A DNA stretch of 64,000 bases from contig JAVRDV010000017.1 in NCBI GenBank assembly GCA_033439255.1, positions 424,168 through 488,167 of the forward strand, given 5' to 3'. This DNA comes from Hericium rajendrae (taxonomy: Eukaryota; Basidiomycota; Agaricomycetes; Russulales; Hericiaceae). Below, one piece after another: positions 33,847 to 44,822 of the stretch (the first letter of the stretch is position 1; every line of letters starts with the position of its first letter). The notes below the pieces were generated by a model. The model had not been told where the DNA came from. It did not search any database and saw only the letters and a list, made by a program, of their open reading frames with translations. The position numbers and the translations under genes are program-made.

Positions 33847-36549
33847 GTGGCTTCTGGTTCTCCGAGCCTCTCCTTGCCTGTTATTGTCCTCTCCCAGCAA
33901 ACATCGTGCAGCGGTACCCTCTCAGTGTGCTTATACCCCCTTTTTTTCTTTTTCATGGCCGTTCTTTCCATTTCGCGTTCCCGTGCTCATACCACGGCGT
34001 GGATCTGCATCTGGAGCGACTGCCCCCCGATTTGCTCTCTGCCTTGCCTCTCCGGCCCCAATCCTACGTTCAATGCCTCAGCGGGTCTCTTTCATCCGTG
34101 GGACTGGGTATGCGACCCGGACTGGGCAGACTTCGGCACCCCATGGCGCCCCTTTATCCCCATCGCCCCGCCCCCGATGCTCCACTTCACGTCCGACATG
34201 TTTTGAGTGTACGCAGCGAACGCGACGTCTACCGTTAACCCCGAGTATCTCCCCGACGGACGATGGCGCGTCCCATCCGACGTTACCGGCTCTTATGCCC
34301 GCGCGAAAATCTGGCTCGAATCGCAAGTTCAATTCGTCCGCACAGTGGGAGGCGTTGGTCTACCTCCGCCCCCACCTATGCACTCGCCAACCATGTTCAA
34401 CACTCTCCGCGCTGAGGACCCCGAAGCCCTTCGCGCAGCAGTATGGCCCTATCGCCGGGACCTGCTGGACTGGTTCGGGTATTTTATCTGGGCCTTGGCT
34501 GGCATATCCGGGCAGTGGTCTACCCTGCCTGCGATACAAGCCAACGTGGAGTTCGTCGACTTCGCCACGCGGTACCTGGTTGGATCCACGCCCCGAGGCA
34601 TATCCATTCGTACGGACGACTTTCCCACGTGGCCGGCCATATGGCGTTCCACCTTCTGTCGCTGGCTCGACCTCGGCGTTCCAGTCAATTACCCGTGGAG
34701 CGCCGCCTACGCGGAGGACCGACGATGGCTCGAGCTACGACCCACAACGTATCCTGCAAGCTGGCACCGAATTGACAACTCCATTCCCCGCCAGACGGCC
34801 GTCCTTGCCCCCAACATCCATGCCACGTACGGGTTCAGGGCCCTGACGCATAAGGAAAGCAAGAGCTGGAACACGGCGCTCCACTTCAGCGAATATTTGA
34901 ACGTGGACGACTTCGTGAACCTGCGCGTCTACTATCGAGATGCCATCCATGACCACGACGCTGACGTCCTCGAGCCCGACGACGAGGATGAGCAAACACC
35001 AGCAGCTATCGAGGCGAGACATTTCAACTTTACGACGTTCCGCCATCACCTATGCGACTCCCCAGGCCTTGCACGCTGGCGCGATCGCCACCCCGAAGCC
35101 AACAGCCCCCCCCTTCAGCCGAGCGCCGGGCCCTCCATCTCGTCTGCCGCCTCTCACGTCCCGAGCCCGCAGCCGCCTGTAGCTAGCACATCCACTCCTG
35201 CGGTACCTCCATCTCACGCAGCCGAGCAGGACGACGATCTCGTCTCCCTCGGCAGTGGCGAGGAGCACGACTCTGCTATGCCAGGCATGGATACAGTCGC
35301 GGCACCGACCAGCGACACAGCCACTGCCCCCACACCTCCGCCTCTGCCAGTCACGATTGCCCCCGTAGCACCGACAGTCCCCGCTCCGACTCTAGAATCG
35401 GCTCAACTCGCACTTCCACAACCCACCCATGCCACTTCAGATGATGCCGAACCGGACCTCGACAGTGCTACCCACGAAGGTCAGGTATCGCAGGACAACA
35501 ACGACCCCATCCCTGAGGACGCCACCCACAGCAATCCAACACCGCAGGTCGACGTCGACATGGCGGCCCCAGACGAACCGAGCCCCGGTCCCCGCAACGT
35601 CTTCTCCACATTTTGGGCTGGCGTAACCATCGGACATCCCGGCTTAGCGGCGGTTTACGACGTGGCACCTACCGTGCTGTTCGGCATCGACGGGCAGTTC
35701 TTCACGGCGATGACGGTCACCATTCCGCCAACCACCGAAGCTTGCCTCGCCCAAGCCCTGGAACGCAAACCCAATGTCGCGACCGCCGAGCTCGTTCGCC
35801 TTATGCTCCGCCTAGGGATGCATTTCCATGTCTCGTGGCCGCCGGCATGGGGCGCCTCCTGGGCCCACCTCCGCAGGAATGGTGATGCACCTCTTCCCCT
35901 GCCTACCTACCTCGCTGAAGCACCAGCCCCTCTCAGCCCCCCGTCCATGCCGTTCCACGAGCTCTGTGCGGCTTGGACCCTCCGCGCCAACGAGCTATTC
36001 ACTCGGACGTGCAACGCCCGCCTCCTCCGCTACGGCGGCATCATCTGGCGCCTCGCAATGTACTACGGTGGCGTCGACCTCGCAGAAGCCATTCTGGATG
36101 GGCCCTCGTCATCGTACGCCTTCCATAGCTGGTCCTTTACCACACCCGACGGCAGCCATTGCGACAACCCAGTCGCCTGGCAGGATGACCCGGTCATTCC
36201 GGAAGTCCTCGGCACTAGCCCGTACTCGGCAGCGCCCACGCTATGGCCGGACCCCGATGTTTGGGAACGCAGTGGTCGCTGGTCCGGACGTTGGAATGCA
36301 TTTGCGGAAACTTGGTTTACCAGCCGTGTCGCAGAAATCACGGACGGGACCGCCCGACCTCTCACTCCCCGCAAATGGCGCGAGCACCTCAGAGGGATCA
36401 ATCAGGGCATTCGAGATAGCACCCGCGTCCGCCTGCAGCTATCCGCCTTGCTTCCAGGCCTATGCACCTCTGCGGCGTCATATCTCGCCAGCTCGTCTCT
36501 CTCTCATCAAGGTCGCCTCCAGCTCCTTGCAGCTCCTGCTCCTCCTTGA
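33847..36549 (+). pseudogene. Accessory ORF of Gypsy-1 between integrase and 3' LTR, with one TGA
   Basis: One reading frame from the ATG at 33847 to the stop at 36547-36549 is broken only by TGA at 34204-34206, giving 119 + 780 codons. The part before the stop has a hydrophobic stretch at about 33925-33965 and an aromatic-rich segment (P-W-D-W-V) matching the style of what follows. After the stop come a Trp/Tyr-rich block (34207-35060), a Pro/Ala/Ser/Thr-rich acidic linker (35090-35590) and a second Trp-rich block (35600-36549). I recognise no domain. The position is that of env or accessory genes of some retroelements, but I see no convincing signal peptide plus C-terminal anchor, so env is not claimed. 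Base composition matches the rest of the element. TGA could be a decayed CGA. Confidence 0.75.
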
Positions 36550-36568
36550 ACGAAGGCTGGGGGGGCTC

Positions 36569-37109
36569 TGTGACGGGGCAGCAAGTGAACGGACTGGCCG
36601 GACCGCAAGATCGCGCCAGCCGTAGAAGGGAGCCTTCGTTAAGCAGTTCAGGAGTCGCCGAGGCGGAGATCGAATCGTATGTAGAGAACGCACGTAGCAT
36701 CTGATGTACTTACTTCTTGACTTCTCACATCTATCATTGGAACTCGACGTTCCTCTTCTCTCTTCCTTCTTCGGAAGCCGTCTCGTTTCCTCTCTCTCTC
36801 TGCCTCGTATTCGACCGGCCGCGGGTCTCTAGGTGAGTCCTCGTCCGTGCTCGTCTCTTGTTCCTGCCAGCGCTACGGGTGGAATCCCCCCGAAGCGCTG
36901 GTCGCTGAGTGCTGAAGAGTCAGCCGTCACCTTTCGTTAGGTTTCCTGGCTCATCCCTCGTGGACGTGCCGCTCTTCTCTCACTCTCCCTCTTCATCGAG
37001 AGGGCTCCCCTCGAAGAAGAATCCTTTCGCGTCTCGCGCCACGTCATCACACCAAGTCCGCTTCGTTAGCTAGGTAGTTCCACTGACTCGTAGCGAACTC
37101 TCCGCTACA
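36569..37109 (+). repeat. 3' LTR of Gypsy-1
   Basis: 541 bp partner of the 5' LTR, followed by the target copy CCGCC and then the TET-like exon. Confidence 0.97.
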
Positions 37110-38176
37110 CCGCCCAGTGCAGACCAATCCTTGCGTCGGGGTCGATATCGGGGAACAGGCCTTCTTGTGGTACTTGCCTGACTTGTTGTCAGAGGAGCGT
37201 GAAGTATGCCTAGTTTCAGTTGCGATATGCAATATTTTTATGATTTCCACATGCAGAGGAAGATGCTAGAGGCTACAGAGCACCTCAATGAACACTTCAA
37301 AGTCGCTACCAGCGCCAGCCAGGCAACATGGCGTGAGTATGCTGAGCTCTTCATTGATCCCGCGGCAACCCATCGCTTCTCACCTGGCACGGTCACCCTC
37401 TCTCCAGGATGGTTTGCACAGGGTCATGATGTATGTGCAGTGGATATATGCATATACGTAGGCTATGTTCTGACGTATGTACAGATGCCAGGTGATGATT
37501 GGACGGTGTCAGCAAATTTGAACCCAAAACGTCGCAACAAAATGACAGCGAAACCATTCAAATGGCTCCGAGATATTGCGGAATCCGCGGCTCTTATCAG
37601 TGCAATTCTAGCAGTGGTCAACCCAGACCTTTACCGTGCTGTGGCTTCCGTGATTGGCGTACAGAGGGAAGACGAACACTTGGCTTCAGTTGCACATCGA
37701 TGGAGTTCGGTATTCAACGGAGTCTCCATCATATCAAATCGCATCACCCCATCACACAGAGATAGCCAAGGCCTGACTGGAGGCTACGACATCTTGTGTA
37801 CCATTGGAGACTACTCCAGGGCCCGATTCAACCTTCCTGGTTTGAATTGGACCCTGAACTACCCCAGGCGCACAGTCATAGCCGTGGCAGGGAAGTCCCT
37901 GAATCATGCTGTGGGCCCATTCTGTGGAGAGCGTATCTGCTATGCGTGGTTTTTGAGAGACAACGTTCACGAACGGGCAAAGGTTATTTCTCCAGGCTGG
38001 ATGAACCTGTGGGAGTATTCGGATTTATTGCTGCAGGATAGAGATGGTCTAGCTGATGAAGATGGTGATAATTGCCATCGATAAGAGTTACGAATATCAT
38101 CGATCAAATTTACACATGTTCTCGTCGAGCAGGTTTGCCGTGTTCTTGTATTCTACAGTCATCTTCACCCAATCTC

Positions 38177-41100
38177 ATGGTAACCAGAAAGAGTACTACC
38201 AGGGTTCGTCGCAAGGAATTTGGCAATCCAAGTCAACCGGCTCGAGTGGCACTAGTGCTCAAGGAGACGTCCCGCGGATATCGCCAAGTTGCGATTCCAA
38301 TCCGTAATGTGAATCCCAGCAACCCGGCCCGCCGGGCCAGGAGCACACCACTGCGCGGCGCATCCGGTCAGCAATCTGGAGAGGGCCCAAAAGAGGACAC
38401 CATACCGGATGTGGATCCCGATCGTGTACCCCTTGCAAATACATTAAGGAAGGTAAGTATTGAATTGGCATCGAGTCATGTAGTGCGGCGGCATGATTGG
38501 CTTTACAATAGGGCCAGCATGACTTCCTACGGGAATGGCTTGATGAGCGTCAGGATTATCTCCATATCCTGTTGGAGCATGAATGTCGGCCTGCAGATGG
38601 CAAGTGCATCTCATGCAAGGAACGCCCAGGTCTGTAGAAATGTGGAGATTGTGTGGGCCGACCCTTTGAATGCACGGCATGCTGCGCACGGTGCCATCTG
38701 GCACTTCCACTCCATCGCGTTGAAAAGTGGACTGGCGAATTTTTTGCACCTTCATGGCTGCATCTAGCTGGTGTTCGGGTCCACCTTGGTCACGGTGGAG
38801 AAGCATGTCCACATGCCACGGGAAGCTGGAAGGGAGATGGAGTCCGGGTTGAGGATGAGGACGATGATGCGGAGGATGATCAGACGAACCAGAGTAACAA
38901 AGACAACACACTGCACTTCCAGACAGATTCAGTCCGCAAGCAGGACATGGATAATGAAGGCAATCCCATTCTCTGCTTGATCGATTCGAACGGAGTCCAT
39001 CAGCTGCCAGTCGTATGGTGTCAGTGTCCAGATGCAGAGGCACCAGCAAAGCAGCTGTTTCGGATGGGCTTCTTCCCAGCCTCCTTCAATGCACCACAAT
39101 CTGCATTCACGTTTCATGTTTTGGATGACTTCCGACTGGATAATTTAAAATGCAAGACCACAGCCTGGCATTTCTATGCGAAACTGCATCGGCTCACGAG
39201 CAGTGCATTTCCGGCCAGTGTACCGGTGAGATACATACTTTCTTGTAATCAGAGGGAAATTTCTTTGATCAGATATTCCTCCAGAATCGGTACAGAGAGC
39301 TTCTCAGAGTAGAAAGAGAATGGCGCGATATGAAGTTGAGAAAATGGTTTGGGGCTGGCCATACGGACTTGGACAAGCCAGATGCCGCGGGTGCATTTGC
39401 GCTGTTTTGTGCAGCATGCCCTCAGCCAGGGTTCAACTTGCTGGACAATTGGAAGGAATTAGATCCACGGAAGTAAGCTGCATGTCACCTCAAGAATATT
39501 CCTCTCAGATTCATACCTCGTCAGGTGGATTTTCTTAAGAACATTTGTCATGGATGGCAATTTTGACTCGACTGGGGTGAAGATGCGAAAGCCAGAGAAT
39601 GATGTCCAGCTCAGTGATGGCACCGGATTCATGGTGGGAAGGAAAGAGTATCAGGAACATCTTAAAGTTGCTTTGGAGGTCACCAAGGTAGGGTGGTTCA
39701 GCATTGCCGCGGGTCAAGGTTGCTTGACCATGTTTTAGGGCTCCACCTGCAATGAGCACCGCACTGTAAACCGTGTCAACTCGGATCGTCACAACATTGA
39801 AAACACCGGAATCGGTGCTACCGCCTGTGGCCATGGTGCTTACTATCCCCATTCTGTTGTTGACTTTCAAAAAGGCGAAAGGTGCGTCCCGCGGGTTCCA
39901 TATCACTATCCCGCAGCATGGCTCATGCACCCCCCTCAACCAGACAAATGAACATGGACTACTCCATGTGCCAGGCCATCAACCACAATACTGAAGGGAT
40001 AGAAATCATCTTGAAATACTATGATGTCATTTGTCAATGGTGGAAGCATTTCGATGAGCGAGTAGAGAGAAGTCCATTTCTCAACCTTCCAACGAGTTTG
40101 AAGGAAATGAAGAAGGTGATTGGGCTGTTCCATGTTCACGGACACAAGGATACTTGCATCCCGTCGTTCTCACCAAACTACATCATTGGAGCCAGACAGT
40201 TTGATGGGGAAGTTGTCGAAACACTCTGGGCACCACTGAACGAGATTTCTCGCAGTACGTCTGGTATGACGACTTCTCATCGCCGAGAGGTCCTGGACGA
40301 CCATATGAATGACTCAAATTGGAAAAAGATGACAGGGATGGGTGGGTTCATTCACTCCCGAGCAATAATCATTGATCCTGATCATGGTGCACAGTATCGT
40401 ACCTTACCCGCAAGTATAAAGAGGGCAAGGCAGGCATTGCGGAGGCATGTCTTGGGTTCGAAAATATCGACGCAACAGTCGGGGCTGAGAATAGGGACAC
40501 GTGGCTCAAAGCAGAGCAGCGTGCGCAGGATAAGCGCAGTGATAAGCCTGAAGTCATGGTCCCGATATATGACACAGTAATCAAAACAGGTGCACGTAAC
40601 TTGGTACGACGTGTTCCCGCGGCAAGGGGTTGATTTCCGCGGGATACACAGCCCCTTCAAGAGCAGAGATCCTATCCAAATTGAATGAGCGAGAGCGAAA
40701 GAAGGAAAAGGGGCAAGGTGCCGTGGCATGGATTACTCTAGGACTTCGCATTCAGGAAACTCAGTAAGTCTTGCCAAAGAATGCCTTATTCATTCAGCAT
40801 TTCATTCTTTTAATGGAACTGGCAGGCTATCTATCCTAGCACATCTGCGCAAGTTGGGAAAAAACCTTACCGCGGAGCAGAAAAATGATCTAGCAGACCG
40901 CAGACGTCGTCTTCAGGCCAGGGTTTCGACATTTGAGAGGGCGGCAGGCGACTATCTCCCACAGGATACAGATGTCACAGGTGGTGGCATCCCATTGTCT
41001 GAAAATGAAGGGGAAGACTTCGACCTTGTAGGTGAAGATGGCGAGGATATCGAGCAGCCGGAACAGCAACATGCTCCAGGGAATGCTGCAGCAGACCGCA

Positions 41101-41914
41101 CAAATGTGTATGTCCCAGTGGAGAGGGTCGCCCTGTCAATCCCATCCTGCCTGGACGACGAGTTGCGCGCGTTGCCGGAGATGCGCTCGCTTGTTGCCAA
41201 GGAGGCCGAGTTGAGGGAGGGCCAAGCAAATGATGCTTTGCAGAGCCTTCGTCTAGCATTGGGACATAAGGCGTTTGTTTTCAGACATGACGTCCGCAAT
41301 GCTGGCAGTCAACGCGGCAAAACCCGAGCCTGGGCAGATGTCATGTCCATCGAAAACACAGTACAACAGCAGGCCCACATATATCGGAAGGCAAGAGAGG
41401 CATTAGTTACATTGAAAGTCAAGTCGTCGGTCCTGAAACGACTTCAGCTGCTGGAGAGGGCACAGCTCAAGGTCCATACCACGGTATTGGATCCCACGGC
41501 AAGGGGGCTGTGGAATGCAAATCTGCCATGGTTCTGGAGTGTAGATGTGAAAGAGGACTCCGCTGAGGCTACATGGCTGGCAGATTGTGAGCCAAAATCA
41601 TTCTTGCATGTCCAATTGTTCATCCTTGTCTTACAGTCCATCATGTCCAATGGCTCTGCGCCCGCGCTCGGTTGCATCACTGGGAGGAGCAAATGATAGT
41701 GCTTCCATTTGAAATGGAGTGGACTGTCCGCGGGTTCAGGACACGTGGAGCAGCCTGGAATGCTAGGAAGATATGGGCTGACAGGAAGGGGAAACTGGGT
41801 CACTTGGCATATGCAGCCCGTCAGAGTGCAATGTGGGCAGAATTCGCAACCACCGCAGAAGCTGCATTTGCTCTTGCTAGAGGCGACGATCCTCCATCGC
41901 AGTTTGGCATGTAA
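38177..41914 (+). pseudogene. KDZ transposase with CxC2 cysteine cluster, one nonsense codon
   Basis: Kyakuja-Dileera-Zisupton transposases move DNA elements by an RNase H-fold nuclease. Start ATG 38177; exon 1 ends 38452, exon 2 starts 38512, and about ten short introns follow to TAA 41912-41914. Exon 2 encodes the CxC2-like zinc cluster: C-x6-C-x2-C, then C-G-D-C, C-T-A-C-C-x2-C-H and a final C-P. Family landmarks follow in order: M-D-G-N-F (39553), S-T-C-N-E-H (39741), the G-I-G-A/C-G-H-G block (~39810), N-M-D-Y-S (~39955), Y-D-V-I-C-Q-W-W-K (40020), H-V-H-G-H-K-D-T-C then D-G-E-V-V-E (40130-40220), L-N-E-I-S-R (~40237), and a C-terminal W-T-V-R-G-F...A-Y-A-A-R-Q segment (41720-41830). TAG at 38635-38637 interrupts the cysteine cluster (between P-G-L and K-C-G-D-C). 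Otherwise the frame is intact across exons. It lies directly downstream of the TET-like gene. Confidence 0.92.
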
Positions 41915-41994
41915 TATATTCAGGTTATTGAGTTCGAGTCGGGTCCAAATCAATGCATACATTTGTCACTAAGGCAGTACTTATGTCCTTGATG

Positions 41995-42135
41995 CGATTC
42001 CACGGCATTAAATCCCACGGCAGCATATCCTACCACATGGTACCACGTCCCGCGGCACTGTATCCCATGTCCCGCGGCACTGTATCCCATGCCCCGTGGC
42101 ACTGTATCCCATGCCCCGTGGCACTGTATCCCACT
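41995..42135. repeat. Short tandem array of a CCGCGG-containing 21-22 bp unit
   Basis: Four good units of the type CCCGCGGCACTGTATCCCAT at about 42046-42132, preceded by degenerate units with CCCACGGCA. Two units keep CCGCGG; two read CCGTGG, a CpG transition. The array sits between the convergent 3' ends of the KDZ gene and the minus-strand pseudogene. Confidence 0.8.
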
Positions 42136-42146
42136 GCCTATCATAT

Positions 42147-42890
42147 TCACTTGTCACATATATCCCCAGAGCTGCCCGCCATGTTTTCGATACCATGATA
42201 CGCTTTGCTTATGTTGGCCCATTTGAGCAGGGCCCCCATCTCCATTGCCATCTGATCGTCTTCACCCTGCCTTGATTTCAGACCGGTTATCATGTTCTTG
42301 GTCAGGGTAATTGCACTGTCGATGTTCTGCACCATGGGGTCATTGCGTCGAATCTGTATGAATACAGAAGTAAGTAGAGTCCAGCAGCATTGGTCGTGGC
42401 TCACCTCTGTCACAGCCAGCTGGATGGCGACGATGAGATGGTCCAGAACGTTTGGCGGTATCGAAACCCCTCCCTTTCAGAAAGCCTTATCCAGTGCTGT
42501 TGCCTGGGTATTCACTTGCTTCTTTGAAAGCCACTCCCCCCCACGTTCCATCCACCACAATGGCATGTAAACTCTGGTCAGGGTAGTCTTACCCCTTTGA
42601 AAGGGTATATGAGACACAGAAACAGGGGTCTTATGGGCCTCGTATGCCTTGGTGCATATGTGGAATGTGTTGTATGCATTCCTTAAATAGTCGTGGACTA
42701 GGAGGGGTTCGCAGTGGAAGGCTGCCCACCCGATGATGAAACCCGCGGCATCCTAGTCGGGTTCAGCATCAATCAGAATCCAATCAGATCAATCACCACT
42801 TGCCAATTCTGCCTTTATGCCGGCATAGATCTGATCCTTCATAATATCATAATCTGGGTAATCCACCTTGTTACGATTCCTTAGAATCAT
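42147..42890 (-). pseudogene. Unknown minus-strand gene with one TGA
   Basis: Three exons are visible. One starts with ATG at 42890 (M-I-L-R-N-R-N-K). A second begins at about 42757 after a short intron and reads through G-F-I-I-G-W-A-A-F-H and M-P-L-W-W-M-E-R. A third (42361-42147) follows an intron with GTGAGC and ACAG borders and ends at the stop. The second exon has a single in-frame TGA between K-A-F and K-G-G, again compatible with a lost CGA. The protein would be helical with no domain I can name. The second exon begins exactly in a GATGCCGCGGG motif. It is convergent with the KDZ gene, and may be another passenger or neighbour of that cluster. Earlier exons may exist upstream. Confidence 0.55.
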
Positions 42891-43040
42891 TTACTCTATA
42901 CCGCCTTTTCATAGTGAAAACGACACCAAAACGATGACTATGCCCATTAGGCAGTTGGCTTATATAATCACATATCTTCAATCTAACGAGTTTGCAGGTT
43001 CAACTCCAGCTCTGGCCAAACTTTCTTGATTTAATGTAAC

Positions 43041-43560
43041 TTGATCAGTTCTCAACCAATTCACCTGTTCTCAAATGCATCTGGATCTGCTCATTTATTG
43101 CTTTCTGATAGTATTTTTTGCACCCTGATCTGTGCAGAACTCATAGAATGCAATGAATTTCTACATTTTCCCTCTATGACACTTGAACTTGAGCTAACTC
43201 AGTCCATTCTTCACCGATTTACTCGTTCTCAAATGCGTCTAAATCTACTCACTTATAGCTTTGCTACCATACTTCATGCATCCAAATCGGTTAAGAACTC
43301 ACAGAATGCAAAGTGTTTCTTTTTTCCTCTTCTAAAATGCTTGAACCCTAGCTAACTAGGCCAATTCTCAACCAATTTACTCGTTCTAAAATGCATCAGA
43401 ATCTACTTATTGATAGCTTTCTGACGGTACCTTAGACGTTAGGATCGGTGCAAAACTCGCAGAATGCAAATTGTTTCTACATTTTCCCCTAGAATGCTTG
43501 AACTCCAGCTAACTTAATCAGTACTCAACTGATTCACTTGTTCTCAAATGCATCCAAATA
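43041..43560. repeat. Tandem repeat, unit about 155-165 bp, just over three copies
   Basis: Related words (CAACCAATTTACTCGTTCT followed by AAATGCATC) start near 43050, 43203, 43367 and 43531. Between them each unit carries AGAATGCAA...TTTCT and a TTGAAC...AGCTAACT word. Divergence between units is substantial, so the array is old. No coding sequence. Confidence 0.75.
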
Positions 43561-43699
43561 TACCAGAAAGCTGGTCTCTAACACAATTTACTGCTTATAG
43601 AAAGATACAGCCACTAAAATGATACACAGGAAACAAATGTACATACTGCTTATTGATAAAATGAGCAAAAAATGCAATTTATCGGTAGCAGTGGGTCCT

Positions 43700-44530
43700 G
43701 AGAGTCGGTCATGTGATCCTACAAGACCTTGTGCGGCCGAACAAGGTCTTAGCGCCCGCTTACATAAGCATAAGTTGCCTACAGAGCCAATACACTGTAT
43801 ACAGTGATTGCTTTATAGCTCTGCAACGAAGCAATCAATCGACAAACGGTAAATTGTGTTCAAATACGTTTGATCACATCTTTCCAACCCAATTTAGAAT
43901 ATGAAAATCGGATCACTCCAAGCAGAGATATTTCTCGATTTATGTGCCACATCAGCAAAAGAGTATTGTCTCCTATCTCAACAACAAGTGGTGCTATAAT
44001 GTTGTAAACTATACTGTTAGAAAGCTACTGTAAATCCAATTTCAATAAGCCCTCATACATTATGATTGATGCAGTATCAGCAGAGCTATAAAGCAATTAG
44101 TCTGCCACATCATCACGGACATATAGTTCAATAGATCAGCATTTTGCCATGCTATCTTGCTGTTTATGGCACTATTCTAAAGCTATTCTAAATCTGATTC
44201 CAACAAGCTTTCACTCATTCTGATTCATGTGGTATTGAGAGGGCCATGGTGCAATCTCTATGCCACATCATCAGAAGAGATCCAAAAAGTTGGTGATGGC
44301 CCTACACCATCATTGGACACCTCAGCCGCAACTCACTGTAGATGGGAACTGGGCGTGTCCAAGCCTTGTAGTTAGTGTGCACTACTGGTAGTATCACACT
44401 GACTTCAAAGCTATCTGAAGAAAAGAAGAGAAAGCAGAGAGCGCAACATCAACTACTGCTGACATAAGCTAAGCACAGCCACCAGACCTTGTGCGGCCGA
44501 ACAAGGTCTGCTATTGATCACGTGATTGGT
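43700..44530. mobile_element. Probable short element bounded by two identical 26 bp palindromes
   Basis: An identical near-perfect palindrome, AGACCTTGTGCGGCCGAACA followed by AGGTCT, occurs at 43724-43749 and 44484-44509. The outer flanks are also inversely related: GGTCATGTGATC on the left, GATCACGTGATTGG on the right. This suggests terminal inverted repeats of an ~820 bp MITE-like element. The interior (43850-44330) has about three degenerate units of ~170 bp ending in words like TGCCACATCATCA. No TSD was identified with confidence. Confidence 0.5.
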
Positions 44531-44814
44531 CATTAGCTTTGTTCAACAATACAATGTTTGACATTGATCATATATTCAATCTTGAATCTTGTTTGATTTG
44601 TAGATATTACAAGTATTTATAATATAAGCATATATAATAGTGTATATCATATATCGAGCTGATTATAATAAGATATGACAAGTGTGTACTGTATTACATA
44701 CCAGATTATATATATAATCAGGTACTAAGATATATAACATAGCAGAAAATGTAGAGTTATCAGAGGTAGGAGCTGAACTACTCATGATTAGATTAGATTA
44801 AATAGTGTTTTTTT
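44531..44814. other. Very AT-rich spacer
   Basis: Dominated by TATA/ATAT words with a short GATTAGATTAGATTA run near 44787-44800, similar to the runs in family E. No gene. Confidence 0.6.
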
Positions 44815-44822
44815 ATATGCTT

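Larger units (their letters stand above)
21981..37109 (+). mobile_element. Full-length Ty3/Gypsy chromovirus with LTRs (Gypsy-1)
   Basis: Two 541 bp LTRs (21981-22521 and 36569-37109) begin TGTGACGG and end CCGCTACA. They are flanked by the 5 bp target duplication CCGCC (21976-21980 and 37110-37114). Inside, in order, are gag with a CCHC knuckle, aspartic protease, reverse transcriptase, RNase H, integrase with chromodomain, and an extra long frame before the 3' LTR. A G-rich purine run near 36557-36566 is the likely polypurine tract. Gag is broken by a 3.7 kb DNA element. Pol and the extra frame carry in-frame TGA codons. The LTRs differ at 10 of 541 positions, so the insertion is fairly young. 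It lies in an exon of the TET-like gene. Confidence 0.95.
21614..38084 (+). pseudogene. TET/JBP-type 2-oxoglutarate/Fe(II) dioxygenase gene split by a retrotransposon
   Basis: Enzymes of this family oxidise 5-methylcytosine or thymine in DNA. Coding sequence lies in an exon ending at 21836, an exon 21885-21980, and, after the Gypsy insertion, 37110-37203, 37257-37430 and 37485-38084. The introns are 48-54 bp. The jelly-roll core is clear: H-x-D iron ligands in P-S-H-R-D-S (His codon 37755, Asp codon 37761), the second iron His in S-L-N-H-A-V (37905), then the 2-oxoglutarate-binding Arg in G-E-R-I-C-Y-A-W and the family-typical R-D-N-V-H-E-R. Across the insertion, P-L-S-D-R joins P-V-Q-T-N in frame once one CCGCC copy is removed, so the gene was whole before the retrotransposon came. 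The start is uncertain. It is followed 92 bp later by the KDZ transposase on the same strand. All catalytic residues remain, but a full transcript would have to cross 15 kb. Confidence 0.85.

Noticed and set aside
33847-36549. Envelope gene of an errantivirus-like element
   Set aside because: The position fits, but I see no signal peptide with C-terminal membrane anchor, cleavage site or fusion-like segment; kept as an accessory frame of unknown role.
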